A DNA stretch of 64,000 nucleotides, from assembly GCA_963710865.1 (NCBI GenBank), contig CAVQBR010000002.1, forward strand, positions 806,001-870,000, read 5' to 3'. This stretch comes from PRDV01 sp963710865 (lineage in GTDB: Bacteria; Babelota; Babeliae; Babelales; Babelaceae). This document shows, one piece after another, positions 8,501 to 15,727 of the stretch. The notes beneath the pieces were generated by a model. That model did not search any database, was not told the origin of the DNA, and saw only the letters and a list, made by a program, of their open reading frames with translations. Position numbers and translations under genes: made by a program. Position 1 is the stretch's first letter; every line of letters starts with the position of its first letter.

Positions 8501-11434
8501 AATTGTGACAAAAAAGTGGCGGAAGATGCAGGCACGCCATTGTATAAAGTGATATTGGACGGCAATTATGATGAAGCTGAGGTCTTGATCAATAAAGGAA
8601 CAGAAATAAATTGTGGGAATTTAACCCCATTGCATGCTGCTGCTTATATGAACAGTGAGAAAACTATTGAATTGTTATTGAAGGCGAATGCTCACATAGA
8701 TGCATCTACTAGCAAAGGATATACGCCGTTGCACATTGCAGGGAGTCTTGGTCATGTCGAAAGTCTCAAGTTGTTATTGAATGCGGGTGCTAAAAAGGAA
8801 GCGCTTACTCTAAAGCAAATGACCCCTTTGCTTGAAGCGGCCTATGCTGGACAAGCGAAAGTTGTAGAATTGCTCTTGGAAGCAGGTGCTAATAAAGAAG
8901 CATGTGATGGGGAAGGATACACGCCATTAGTGTTTGCAGTTTCAAGCGGTGATCTTGAGACTGTGCAGACTTTGCTAGATCATAATGTGGATTTTGATCA
9001 AACTACTAGAAATCACCTCAGGCCCCTGGGATGTGCAGTTGTTCAAGATAATGCTGAGTTAGTTTCTTTATTATTGAACGAAGGTGCAGATTTAAACAAA
9101 CCCGCGCTTAGAGGTAAATCTCCTTTGTATTTGGCAGCTGAGTTGGGCTATTCGAAGATAGTTTCTTTATTATTGGACCAAGGTGCAGATAAAACTATAT
9201 CTTTTAAAGGTCAAACGCCTTTAGCTGTAGCTGAGAAAAATGGGTTTGTTGAGATTGTTGGCTTATTAGGGGGTTCTCCAGCAAGCGCCCGTGTGGCAGA
9301 ATGTCCAACCAGGGAAGTTAATGACAAGTTTATCGGCGAAACGCTAGATTCGCTAGAGCTAGCTAGGGGTGACGAAGATTATTGGTCGAAATATCATTCA
9401 CTAATGCGACGTCTTAAGCTGAACCTAGCGCAGATCCGTGTAAGAGATGCTGTGAAAGGAAACAAGCCTGGCGTTGATCAAGCAACCTTGGTATATCTAC
9501 TCAGAGAATTGACCCTTCTGTTAGAGCCTCATGACAAGCTGTATTTTGCGGCTCTAAAGGGTGATCTTCAGGCAGTTAATTGTTGTTTAAGGCAAAATGC
9601 TGATAAAGATTATATGACGCCCAAGGGGTCTACCCCTTTGTCGGTGGCGACGGAAGAAAAGCATTATGAGGTCGTAAAAGCTTTGTTGCGAGCTGGAGCT
9701 AATATAGAGAAAGTAGATCGATTTGGGGACACGGCTTTGGTTATAGCTGCAGACCATGAGGATATGCAAATGGTTGAATTGCTCATCAATCATGGTGCTA
9801 ATACGGAGGTTGCTAATAAGATTGGATTCACTCCTTTGTTTAATGCTATTATCCGTAATAAAGCTAATCTTGTTGATTTATTGGTTAAGAATGGTTCAAA
9901 TGTAAATGCTGTTTTGAGTACTGGTTTTACACCTTTGCATTTTGCTGCTGAATATGGCGATGCGAACATGGTTCAATGTTTGCTGGATGGGAATGCTGAT
10001 GTGGACGCTGAGGATCAATATACGCCACTATTTATAGCGGTAATGCATGGAAAAGTTGATATGGTAGAGCTTTTGCTTCGCAATGGCGCAAAGGCTGATG
10101 CCACTTTGGAAGATGGCACGACCCCTTTACATTCTGCCGCCAGCCATGGCCATATAGAGATTATTAACTTGTTAATGCACCATGGGGCCGACAAAAACGC
10201 GTTAACTAATGCTGGGGAAACGCCATTATTTTCGGCTATTGCGGGTGCTCAGCTTGAATCAGTTAAAGAATTGTTAAGACTTAAAGTGGATCCTAATCTT
10301 TCTGATCCAAAATTTACACCTTTGGGGATTGCTATTATGCGGGGTGTTAAGTTTGTTGAGCTCTTGTTAGACAATGGCGTAGATTTACGGAAGCATGTTA
10401 TTTCGGATGAGAGTGCTTTGTCATTCGCAACTCAGGTGGGCGATTCTAAGGTAATCAAGTTATTATTGGAAAAAGGTGCCATTGATGACGATGAGCGGGC
10501 ATTAACTCTGGCAGCAGAACATGGGCATGTAGAGCCCTTTAAATTATTAGGCGGATCTGTTTTAGGTCCCGTAAAGGGTCCACTTGGCTTGCACAATCCA
10601 GGTACGCTCTGTTATGCTAATTCGGTACTGCAGTGTCTCTTGACTATGACTCATCTTAAGGAAGATTTGCAAAGTCTTAGATTATTTAAGGAAAAGAGTG
10701 CGTGTTGGTATTTGCAGAAATTTATCGTACGCAACAACGCCTGTAAGGCAGGGTGTCAAATAGATATAAAAGATGATGTCAGTTCGATAGTGACAAAGCT
10801 CTTTGAACGACCGGAGCAGCAATCCGCGGATGAATTTCTTGAAAAATTACTTGGTCGTATGATCTATTTCAATAATGCTGAAGTGGATCGTGATGTTAGG
10901 ACCGAAGAAAAATCTAATGGTCTTTTGAAGCATTTTGCAACCTCAGATACATTGGTAGGCGATAATCCTGATAATGGTTGCTTTCTTACTTTAGGTATGG
11001 AGAATAAAAAGCAATCCCTGGAATTGTGGTTGGAGCAATTCTTTAATCGGGGTGTAGCTATTAAAGCACAGGAGTACATAATCTTCGCTTTAAATAGAGC
11101 GCATCCGCAGGGAACGATAACACAGCCAACTCCATTTCCACTAGAGGGATTGGACTTGGCAAAAAATACAGATATAGATAATGGCCATAAATATCGTCTC
11201 AATGGGGTTGTTATGCATTATGAAGATAAAGATAATTGGACTGGTCATTATATTGCATTTGTGTTAGATGGTTCTCGCTGGTATCGCTGTGATGATAAGG
11301 ATATAGTTGAGGAAAAAGCTTTCGAAAATATTGCTAAACAAGGCAAATGGGTTGCTCCCGATATTGGTTCTGATTTTACTCCTGTGATTTTCTTTTATGA
11401 GCGAGAATCATTAGCGAGCGAAAAAACATGTTAA
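5573..11434 (+). CDS. Ankyrin-repeat protein with C-terminal ubiquitin-specific protease (USP, peptidase C19) domain
   Basis: This protein has 1953 residues. A signal peptide (MEKLVKILVFVGICSGSIQAM) is followed by a first ankyrin block at about 85-555. A hydrophilic low-complexity region with about ten 34-residue repeats spans 660-981. More ankyrin repeats occupy about 988-1232 and 1320-1665, split by a short non-repeat helical segment. The C-terminal domain (about 1668-1945) matches the eukaryotic USP fold. Its Cys box GLHNPGTLCYANSVLQCL has the catalytic Cys at 1680. Its His box TGHYIAFV has His at 1892, and the following WYRCDD supplies the probable third residue, Asp 1907. USPs remove ubiquitin from proteins. 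The bacterium itself should lack ubiquitin, so a host target is the natural inference. All catalytic residues are present, so it is predicted active. Ankyrin repeats would supply substrate binding. How it crosses the outer membrane is not visible. Confidence 0.93.
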   Translation: MEKLVKILVFVGICSGSIQAMKIASVHNWTAQTLKEVLADRSMYFSLLASDKKNEIPLFPFKEMEKFVYQAVASEILSPFEKVNDSNGSEMLLATAAALGNEEAVELLLMGTEDLEKSTRDGETPLYLACSSGSEYSSGRRAVVDLLLKAGANTDSRTLNSSSPLHAASQKGYTTIVDLLLKKNADPNSITNEGITPLHLAAAKYPVIVDKLLKAGAYQKAAYDGIMPLHVAVQNDCKSTAKLLRKKTVDIDACAADGMSPLALAAYRGCVPVAEVLMETGANADKVVKSDGSTPLCIAAYKGHVKIIELLLNQDWESFAHVDKEKNDGTTPLAIAAALGHDAVVEVLLKAKANADLANKTGKTPVFLAAENGHPAVVQRLLDAKVNIDIFSEEGETPLLAACANGHADVAKVLLNALLNKASSMQGEPDDLLTITPTGTTEIVDAKYLAYIDKARNDGLTSLIVAARNGKTDIVRLLLNAGVDINRATLDGFTPLMAACVGCHSSVVELLLSRGASKTQTMVNRETAMSLALRTGSREIIDLLENGASRGGKGVSASVQQDASVQENVSDRATSIDESGKNASRSDELKAQNSSDDDAAKSNSGQNVLGVLKSGYHGIVGFLKTNPLARVVLGEGEKSVSASVKRDSQERKEEDFNEESQYVPNAGSQKQPQNPSAGVSGGAVAKSNNDKKDSQDAPNPNNQKQSPNLPAGAAVADVAVGNSGEKDSQDELNSGSKKQPQNPAAAAVADVAKSNGGKKDNQDAPNPNNQKQSPNLPAGAAVADVAVGNGGEKDSQDALNSGSKKQPQNPESGAVGGVAANIDARKDQDALKSGEDLKQSQKPIAGAAADVAKSNGGKKDNQDAPNPGSQTQPQNPVAIASGGAAANHGSQKQPQNPEAGAVGGVAANIDARKDQDALKSGGDLKQPQKPIAGVSGAEAAKRNGEKKDNQDAPNPGSKKQPQNPVAGVSGGAAANSNCDKKVAEDAGTPLYKVILDGNYDEAEVLINKGTEINCGNLTPLHAAAYMNSEKTIELLLKANAHIDASTSKGYTPLHIAGSLGHVESLKLLLNAGAKKEALTLKQMTPLLEAAYAGQAKVVELLLEAGANKEACDGEGYTPLVFAVSSGDLETVQTLLDHNVDFDQTTRNHLRPLGCAVVQDNAELVSLLLNEGADLNKPALRGKSPLYLAAELGYSKIVSLLLDQGADKTISFKGQTPLAVAEKNGFVEIVGLLGGSPASARVAECPTREVNDKFIGETLDSLELARGDEDYWSKYHSLMRRLKLNLAQIRVRDAVKGNKPGVDQATLVYLLRELTLLLEPHDKLYFAALKGDLQAVNCCLRQNADKDYMTPKGSTPLSVATEEKHYEVVKALLRAGANIEKVDRFGDTALVIAADHEDMQMVELLINHGANTEVANKIGFTPLFNAIIRNKANLVDLLVKNGSNVNAVLSTGFTPLHFAAEYGDANMVQCLLDGNADVDAEDQYTPLFIAVMHGKVDMVELLLRNGAKADATLEDGTTPLHSAASHGHIEIINLLMHHGADKNALTNAGETPLFSAIAGAQLESVKELLRLKVDPNLSDPKFTPLGIAIMRGVKFVELLLDNGVDLRKHVISDESALSFATQVGDSKVIKLLLEKGAIDDDERALTLAAEHGHVEPFKLLGGSVLGPVKGPLGLHNPGTLCYANSVLQCLLTMTHLKEDLQSLRLFKEKSACWYLQKFIVRNNACKAGCQIDIKDDVSSIVTKLFERPEQQSADEFLEKLLGRMIYFNNAEVDRDVRTEEKSNGLLKHFATSDTLVGDNPDNGCFLTLGMENKKQSLELWLEQFFNRGVAIKAQEYIIFALNRAHPQGTITQPTPFPLEGLDLAKNTDIDNGHKYRLNGVVMHYEDKDNWTGHYIAFVLDGSRWYRCDDKDIVEEKAFENIAKQGKWVAPDIGSDFTPVIFFYERESLASEKTC
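7550..8515 (+). repeat. In-frame tandem repeats (about 102 bp, about 10 copies)
   Basis: Within the ankyrin-USP gene, about ten imperfect units encode a Gln/Pro/Asn/Lys-rich sequence of about 34 residues. Recurring elements are KKDNQDAPNP, GSKKQPQNP and an Ala/Gly/Val stretch ending in AANS or AKSNGG. Some units are mosaic: the 32-nt stretches coding NNQKQSPNLPAG occur twice almost identically, and units with IDARKDQDALKSG alternate with others. This suggests unequal recombination. The region probably forms a flexible linker between the two ankyrin arrays. Confidence 0.85.
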
Positions 11435-11536
11435 ATTGCTGAAACAAATTCGATGACTCTAGTTAATGTTTTATGAACATAACTGCTAAAAGCAGAAGAG
11501 CACGAATTAGGATTAGCCAGATGGCTGCGAAAGCAT

Positions 11537-11576
11537 GCGCCAGATTGAGAGAGCTTAGAGTTCTTTCATCTGGCGC
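11537..11576 (+). terminator. Hairpin, probable terminator of the ankyrin-USP gene
   Basis: GCGCCAGAT (11537-11545) pairs perfectly with ATCTGGCGC (11568-11576), with further partial pairing inside the loop. A moderately T-rich stretch follows. It lies between the ankyrin-USP stop and the sulfatase promoter. Confidence 0.6.
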
Positions 11577-11595
11577 TTTCACTGTTTTTCGATTC

Positions 11596-11625
11596 TTGAA
11601 TTAGTGCATCGGTATTTTCTATACT
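11596..11625 (+). promoter_or_regulatory. Predicted sigma-70 promoter for the sulfatase
   Basis: TTGAAT (11596-11601) and TATACT (11620-11625) are separated by 18 nt, about 38 nt upstream of the sulfatase ATG. A GAGGAG ribosome site lies just before that ATG. Confidence 0.55.
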
Positions 11626-11662
11626 GAAACTACATACATAGTTTAATTCTTGAGGAGAAACA

Positions 11663-13237
11663 ATGAAGATACTTTTATTTGGGTTGAGTTTAGTCTCAGG
11701 TGCGGCTCTTGCGCGAGATGCCAAAGAAAAGCCTAATATTATCATCATTATGGCTGATGATATGGGCTGGTTCAATATCGGAGCTTACAACCGTGGTATC
11801 ATGTCTGGTAAAACTCCTCATATCGATAGCATTGCAACGGACGGTATGCTTTTCACCGATTATTATGCTGAACCAAGTTGTACTGCAGGTCGTGCAAACT
11901 TCATTGCCGGTCAGTTGCCGATTCGTCTTGGGTTAACAACGGTTGGATTGCCCGGTTCCGATAAAGGGTTTCCTGATAAGGCACCGACGATTGCGACGGC
12001 GTTAAAAGAGCTTGGGTATGTGACTGGTGAGTTTGGTAAGAATCACTTTGGTGATTTAAATAAGTTTTTGCCAACGGTGCATGGGTTTGATGAATACTTT
12101 GGGTTCTTGTATCACTTGGATGCTATGGAAGATCCATTTTGGCATTCTTATCCCCAAGAGCTTTGGCAAAAAATTGGCCCTCGCAATATGATCCATTCAT
12201 GGGCGCGTAAGGTTGATGATCCAACGGTACAACCGCGTTGGGGCCGAATTGGTAAGCAGAAGATTGAAGATAAAGGGCCGTTATCTCCCAAAAGAATGGA
12301 AACAGTCGACGATGAAATATTCAGTATGAGCTTAGCATTTATGAAGAAAGCTCATCGTGAGAAAAAACCCTTCTTCTTATGGATTAATCCTTCACGAATG
12401 CACATCTTTACCCACCTTTCTGATCATTACAAGCATAAAATGAATGCAAAGAATAGCTGGTACCTCTATGAGGCAGGTGTAGCGCAACTTGATGATCTTG
12501 TAGGTACCGTACTTCAATCGGTGAAAGAGCTGGGGATTGAAAAGGATACAATTATTGGATTTACGACTGATAATGGAGCTCAGATACTTTCGTGGCCCGA
12601 TGGGGGAATGACTCCCTTTGCTGGTGAAAAAGGAACCGCTCTGGAAGGTGGTATGCGGGTTCCGCTCGTTATTAAGTGGCCAGGGAAGATACCAGCCAAT
12701 ACCGTGCAAAATCAAATTATGTCTGGTCTCGATTTTTTCCCGACGTTCCTCGCAGTTGCGGGTAATCCTCATATTGTAGAGGAGCTTAAGAAAGGCAAGC
12801 GATTACTTGGAAATGACTATAAGGTTCATCTTGATGGCTATAATCAGCTTGATCTGCTTCTTGGTAAAGGACCCTCTAAGCGGCATGAGGTTTACTATTT
12901 TGTCGAAACCCAATTAGGTGCTGTACGAATTGATGATTACAAATTTCGATTTATAGATCAGCCAACCGGTTGGCAGGGCGGCAAAGTGACGCTCAATTGG
13001 CCAAGTATCGTGAATTTGCGGATTGATCCATTTGAGCGGGGCTATGCTCAGCCTACGGCTCTGTATAACTTTTTTGCTCATGAGTTTTGGCGATATGTTT
13101 TTGTACAGGAAAGGATCAGTGCCCTCGCTAAAAGCTTTATCGAGTATCCACCCTTACAACCATCAGCTCATTTTAATCTTGAAGGAATAAAAAAGCAGGT
13201 CATCCGAGCCCTTGAAGCAAAAGGGCTCGGAGATTGA
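11663..13237 (+). CDS. Secreted sulfatase (type I, formylglycine-dependent)
   Basis: This 524-residue protein has a signal peptide (MKILLFGLSLVSGAALA). The N-terminal core PNIIIIMADDMGW carries the paired Asp residues (32-33) that bind calcium in arylsulfatases. The signature PSCTAGR has Cys 73 in the C-x-A-x-R context that is oxidised to formylglycine. Later blocks TTDNGA and GEKGTALEGGMRVPLVIKWPG match the sulfatase family. Such enzymes hydrolyse sulfate esters; the substrate is not predictable here. Activity would need a formylglycine-generating enzyme, which is not in this window. The start is set by GAGGAGAAACA before the ATG. The gene ends one base before the convergent Fic stop. It could alternatively act on phosphonate-like esters, as some relatives do. 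Confidence 0.92.
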   Translation: MKILLFGLSLVSGAALARDAKEKPNIIIIMADDMGWFNIGAYNRGIMSGKTPHIDSIATDGMLFTDYYAEPSCTAGRANFIAGQLPIRLGLTTVGLPGSDKGFPDKAPTIATALKELGYVTGEFGKNHFGDLNKFLPTVHGFDEYFGFLYHLDAMEDPFWHSYPQELWQKIGPRNMIHSWARKVDDPTVQPRWGRIGKQKIEDKGPLSPKRMETVDDEIFSMSLAFMKKAHREKKPFFLWINPSRMHIFTHLSDHYKHKMNAKNSWYLYEAGVAQLDDLVGTVLQSVKELGIEKDTIIGFTTDNGAQILSWPDGGMTPFAGEKGTALEGGMRVPLVIKWPGKIPANTVQNQIMSGLDFFPTFLAVAGNPHIVEELKKGKRLLGNDYKVHLDGYNQLDLLLGKGPSKRHEVYYFVETQLGAVRIDDYKFRFIDQPTGWQGGKVTLNWPSIVNLRIDPFERGYAQPTALYNFFAHEFWRYVFVQERISALAKSFIEYPPLQPSAHFNLEGIKKQVIRALEAKGLGD

Positions 13238-14371
13238 TTACAGGGGATCGTACGTTCGTTCAAGAACATCGAGATAGGCTTTGAAGCGAAACAGTTTATG
13301 CCGTTTCTGTTGGGTTTCTTTCACGAGGAATCCATATTTCATAAACGTTCGCAGTATCCTGTGAGCTGTATTATAGGCTACTGAGAGTTGTCTACTGAGT
13401 TCTCCAATGCTAATAATAGGGCAACAAAAGAGTATGGAAAGTGCATGAAGTCTCATGTCTCTCATGGCTATACTAAAACGCTTATCATGAAAGAGAAGGT
13501 TTTTGAGGTCTTCACCTAAGGCTTCTATGTCCTTTGCTCTCTTATGTGCATCAATGCAGCTTCCCTTTATTGCTTTGAGATAATAGGTTATCCATCCTTC
13601 GAAATTTCCTTGAGTTCTTACTTCATCGAGCCGCTCATAATATTCAGCATGATGCTTTTTTAAGTAGAATGACAGATACAATATTGGCTCAGAAAGAAGA
13701 TTGCTCTCCATGAGCATTAATATGATGAGTAACCGTCCAATCCGTCCATTTCCGTCGAGAAACGGGTGAATTTCTTCAAATTGAACATGCGCAAGACCTG
13801 CTTTGATAAGGGGTGGGAGGGTAGTATCCTCATTAATAAAGCGTTCAAGATCTGCCATGAGATCAGGTATTTCTAAAGGAGGTGGAGGTATCAAATTACC
13901 AACACGTACCTGTTGCTTTCGGTAATTGCCTGGATTTGCTTTTTCTCCTTCTCCTAGATTCATGAGTGCTTCATGAGCTTTTAAGAGAACGCGCGAGGAG
14001 ATGGGCATTCCTTCTTTTTGGATCATCGTCAAAGCGGTATGCAGTGCATGACCATAATTCATAACGAGTTGCATATCTTTAGTAGCCTTGCTTTCAAGAA
14101 GGGGTTGAGTAAAGATGTCGAGTATCGTTGTATGAATACCTTCAATTGCAGATGAGAGGAGTGCTTCTTTAATAACATATGCTTTTATAAAACGATCGAT
14201 ATTTGGTAGCCTATTTGCCATCTCATTTAATTTGCCAAGCTCGAGCATAGCTTCCCCATACAAGATGAGCATCTCATTGCTGAGCGTAAAAGGAGGGTCT
14301 GCTGGAGGGAGCCGATGGGGTATGAAATACTGTGTCTGGCCCAGGATGATATAGGTCCCAGTGCTACGCAT
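13238..14371 (-). CDS. Fic-domain protein with N-terminal inhibitory helix (class II)
   Basis: This 377-residue protein carries the Fic active-site loop HPFLDGNGRIGR, with catalytic His 202. The loop is fully canonical, and such enzymes usually transfer AMP from ATP to Ser, Thr or Tyr of target proteins. Upstream, residues 73-78 read SSAIEG. This is the inhibitory motif whose Glu 77 blocks ATP in class II Fic proteins, placed N-terminally as expected. The C-terminal part (about 290-377) looks like a winged-helix region. There is no signal peptide, so it may act in the bacterial cytoplasm or be delivered by another route. The gene is convergent with the sulfatase with no bases between the two stops. 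Target unknown; enzymatic type confident. Confidence 0.93.
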   Translation of the reverse strand: MRSTGTYIILGQTQYFIPHRLPPADPPFTLSNEMLILYGEAMLELGKLNEMANRLPNIDRFIKAYVIKEALLSSAIEGIHTTILDIFTQPLLESKATKDMQLVMNYGHALHTALTMIQKEGMPISSRVLLKAHEALMNLGEGEKANPGNYRKQQVRVGNLIPPPPLEIPDLMADLERFINEDTTLPPLIKAGLAHVQFEEIHPFLDGNGRIGRLLIILMLMESNLLSEPILYLSFYLKKHHAEYYERLDEVRTQGNFEGWITYYLKAIKGSCIDAHKRAKDIEALGEDLKNLLFHDKRFSIAMRDMRLHALSILFCCPIISIGELSRQLSVAYNTAHRILRTFMKYGFLVKETQQKRHKLFRFKAYLDVLERTYDPL

Positions 14372-14548
14372 AGCTGTTCCTTTTTTTCAAAACTTGTTTA
14401 AAACTGAAATAACGATACCATAATGCACGCTTTATTTCAATAACTATCTTAGTATGGAAATATGCAGAGTCTTGACTTTAGGAGGGTAAAAAGAGCACAG
14501 TAAGAGAGGAAGAATGAGTTTCTCTCTGGAGAAGCAATGAGGTAGGAT

Positions 14549-15727
14549 GTGGGTATATATGCATTAATAGTGCTTCTTACGAGCTGTTCTATGCTACAAG
14601 GGTTTGATACTCTTACGCAAGCTCAACAGCATGCAGAGAATATCCTCTTAAAAAGGGGAGGGAAGAGCTTTGATCCTTCGAGGCTTAAAACATTGTTGAG
14701 CTCTCTTGTGACAACGAGGGAGAATACTGGCTATTCAGGGAACTATATCATAAAGTTGACTCCTTATCCTGCTACGAAATTCGTTCTCTGGGGCCCCTTA
14801 AAAGGTGCTTTTAAATCACTTGTGCGGGACCTTACCTACTTAGAGAAGATAGGTATTATGGGCAACGATTTTAAGATTCGAGATCCCCATGTCTATTTTG
14901 TATTTAATGGTGACGTTATCGATGGGTCTTCCGACGTTCTTGAAATATTTACGCTCGTTCTTTCTCTTATGAGAGCAAATCCACATCGGGTATTTTACAT
15001 GCGGGGCTTGACTGAAGATCATTGGCAGGACGATGGTCTGAGAGATGCATTACAAGCACGGGCAAAGGGTCTTTCGCCCGAGACAATTCCTCTTGGAGGT
15101 CTGGTTACTCGCTTTTTTGATACCATTCCTCTTGGTCTCTTTATTGCTGGTGAGGATCCCGCTCAGGGGCTTATCCGTATTTCCTCGTATCCTCGAGAGT
15201 ATAAGGTGCTTGATGAAAGGTCCTGTAGTTCGACGTTGCAGAGCAGATTAATGAATGTTGCAGAAATTTGTAGCCTTGGAAAGCCTCAAAAGGGCCAGCC
15301 GAACGTAAAAGTGATTATTAAAAGTGAAGATCGGCTTATGAGCTATAAACAGCACGAAGGACTTATGCTTGTTGAGCCTGATCGAGGAGCGATAGCCTGG
15401 AGTGTATTTTCAGGTCCTACCAGGTATTACCAGGATAACTACGAGTTTTTCTCTGATGCATTTGTGATTCTGACCACGGGCAAAGATAGTTCCGATGCCT
15501 CTATTACGTTATATAACCGAGATGTACGAGACTTTCAAGATTTTAAGTCGGCAGGAAGCTATCTTCTGGTGACGGGGCAGCGCATTCCTCAACCAAAAAA
15601 AGTTGCGCGGAAGCGCCCTGAACTCTCTCATATTCAGAAACGGTTGAAAAAGCTGTATAACGATATTGATGATCTTATGCTCCAGGTTGGTCAGGATACA
15701 GCAGCACTTTCCAAGAAGGAGCTATGA
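14549..15727 (+). CDS. Exported degenerate metallophosphoesterase-like protein (operon gene 1)
   Basis: This 392-residue protein uses a GTG start, chosen because GAGGTAGG precedes it and the nearby ATG at 14547 runs into a stop. The N-terminus (MGIYALIVLLTSCSMLQGF) is a signal peptide and contains LTSC, a possible lipobox. Residues of about 70-320 follow the outline of calcineurin-like phosphatases: LWGPLKGAFKSLVRDL, FNGDVIDGSSDVLEI and YMRGLTEDHW. In active enzymes these would be GDxHG, GDxxDRG and RGNHE. Asp and His of the first motif and the Asn-His of the third are replaced, so metal binding and catalysis are unlikely. A C-terminal basic and helical tail follows. The stop overlaps the next start (ATGA), so translation is coupled. 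The family assignment is inference from motif spacing and from its sister domain in the next gene. Confidence 0.6.
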   Translation: MGIYALIVLLTSCSMLQGFDTLTQAQQHAENILLKRGGKSFDPSRLKTLLSSLVTTRENTGYSGNYIIKLTPYPATKFVLWGPLKGAFKSLVRDLTYLEKIGIMGNDFKIRDPHVYFVFNGDVIDGSSDVLEIFTLVLSLMRANPHRVFYMRGLTEDHWQDDGLRDALQARAKGLSPETIPLGGLVTRFFDTIPLGLFIAGEDPAQGLIRISSYPREYKVLDERSCSSTLQSRLMNVAEICSLGKPQKGQPNVKVIIKSEDRLMSYKQHEGLMLVEPDRGAIAWSVFSGPTRYYQDNYEFFSDAFVILTTGKDSSDASITLYNRDVRDFQDFKSAGSYLLVTGQRIPQPKKVARKRPELSHIQKRLKKLYNDIDDLMLQVGQDTAALSKKEL

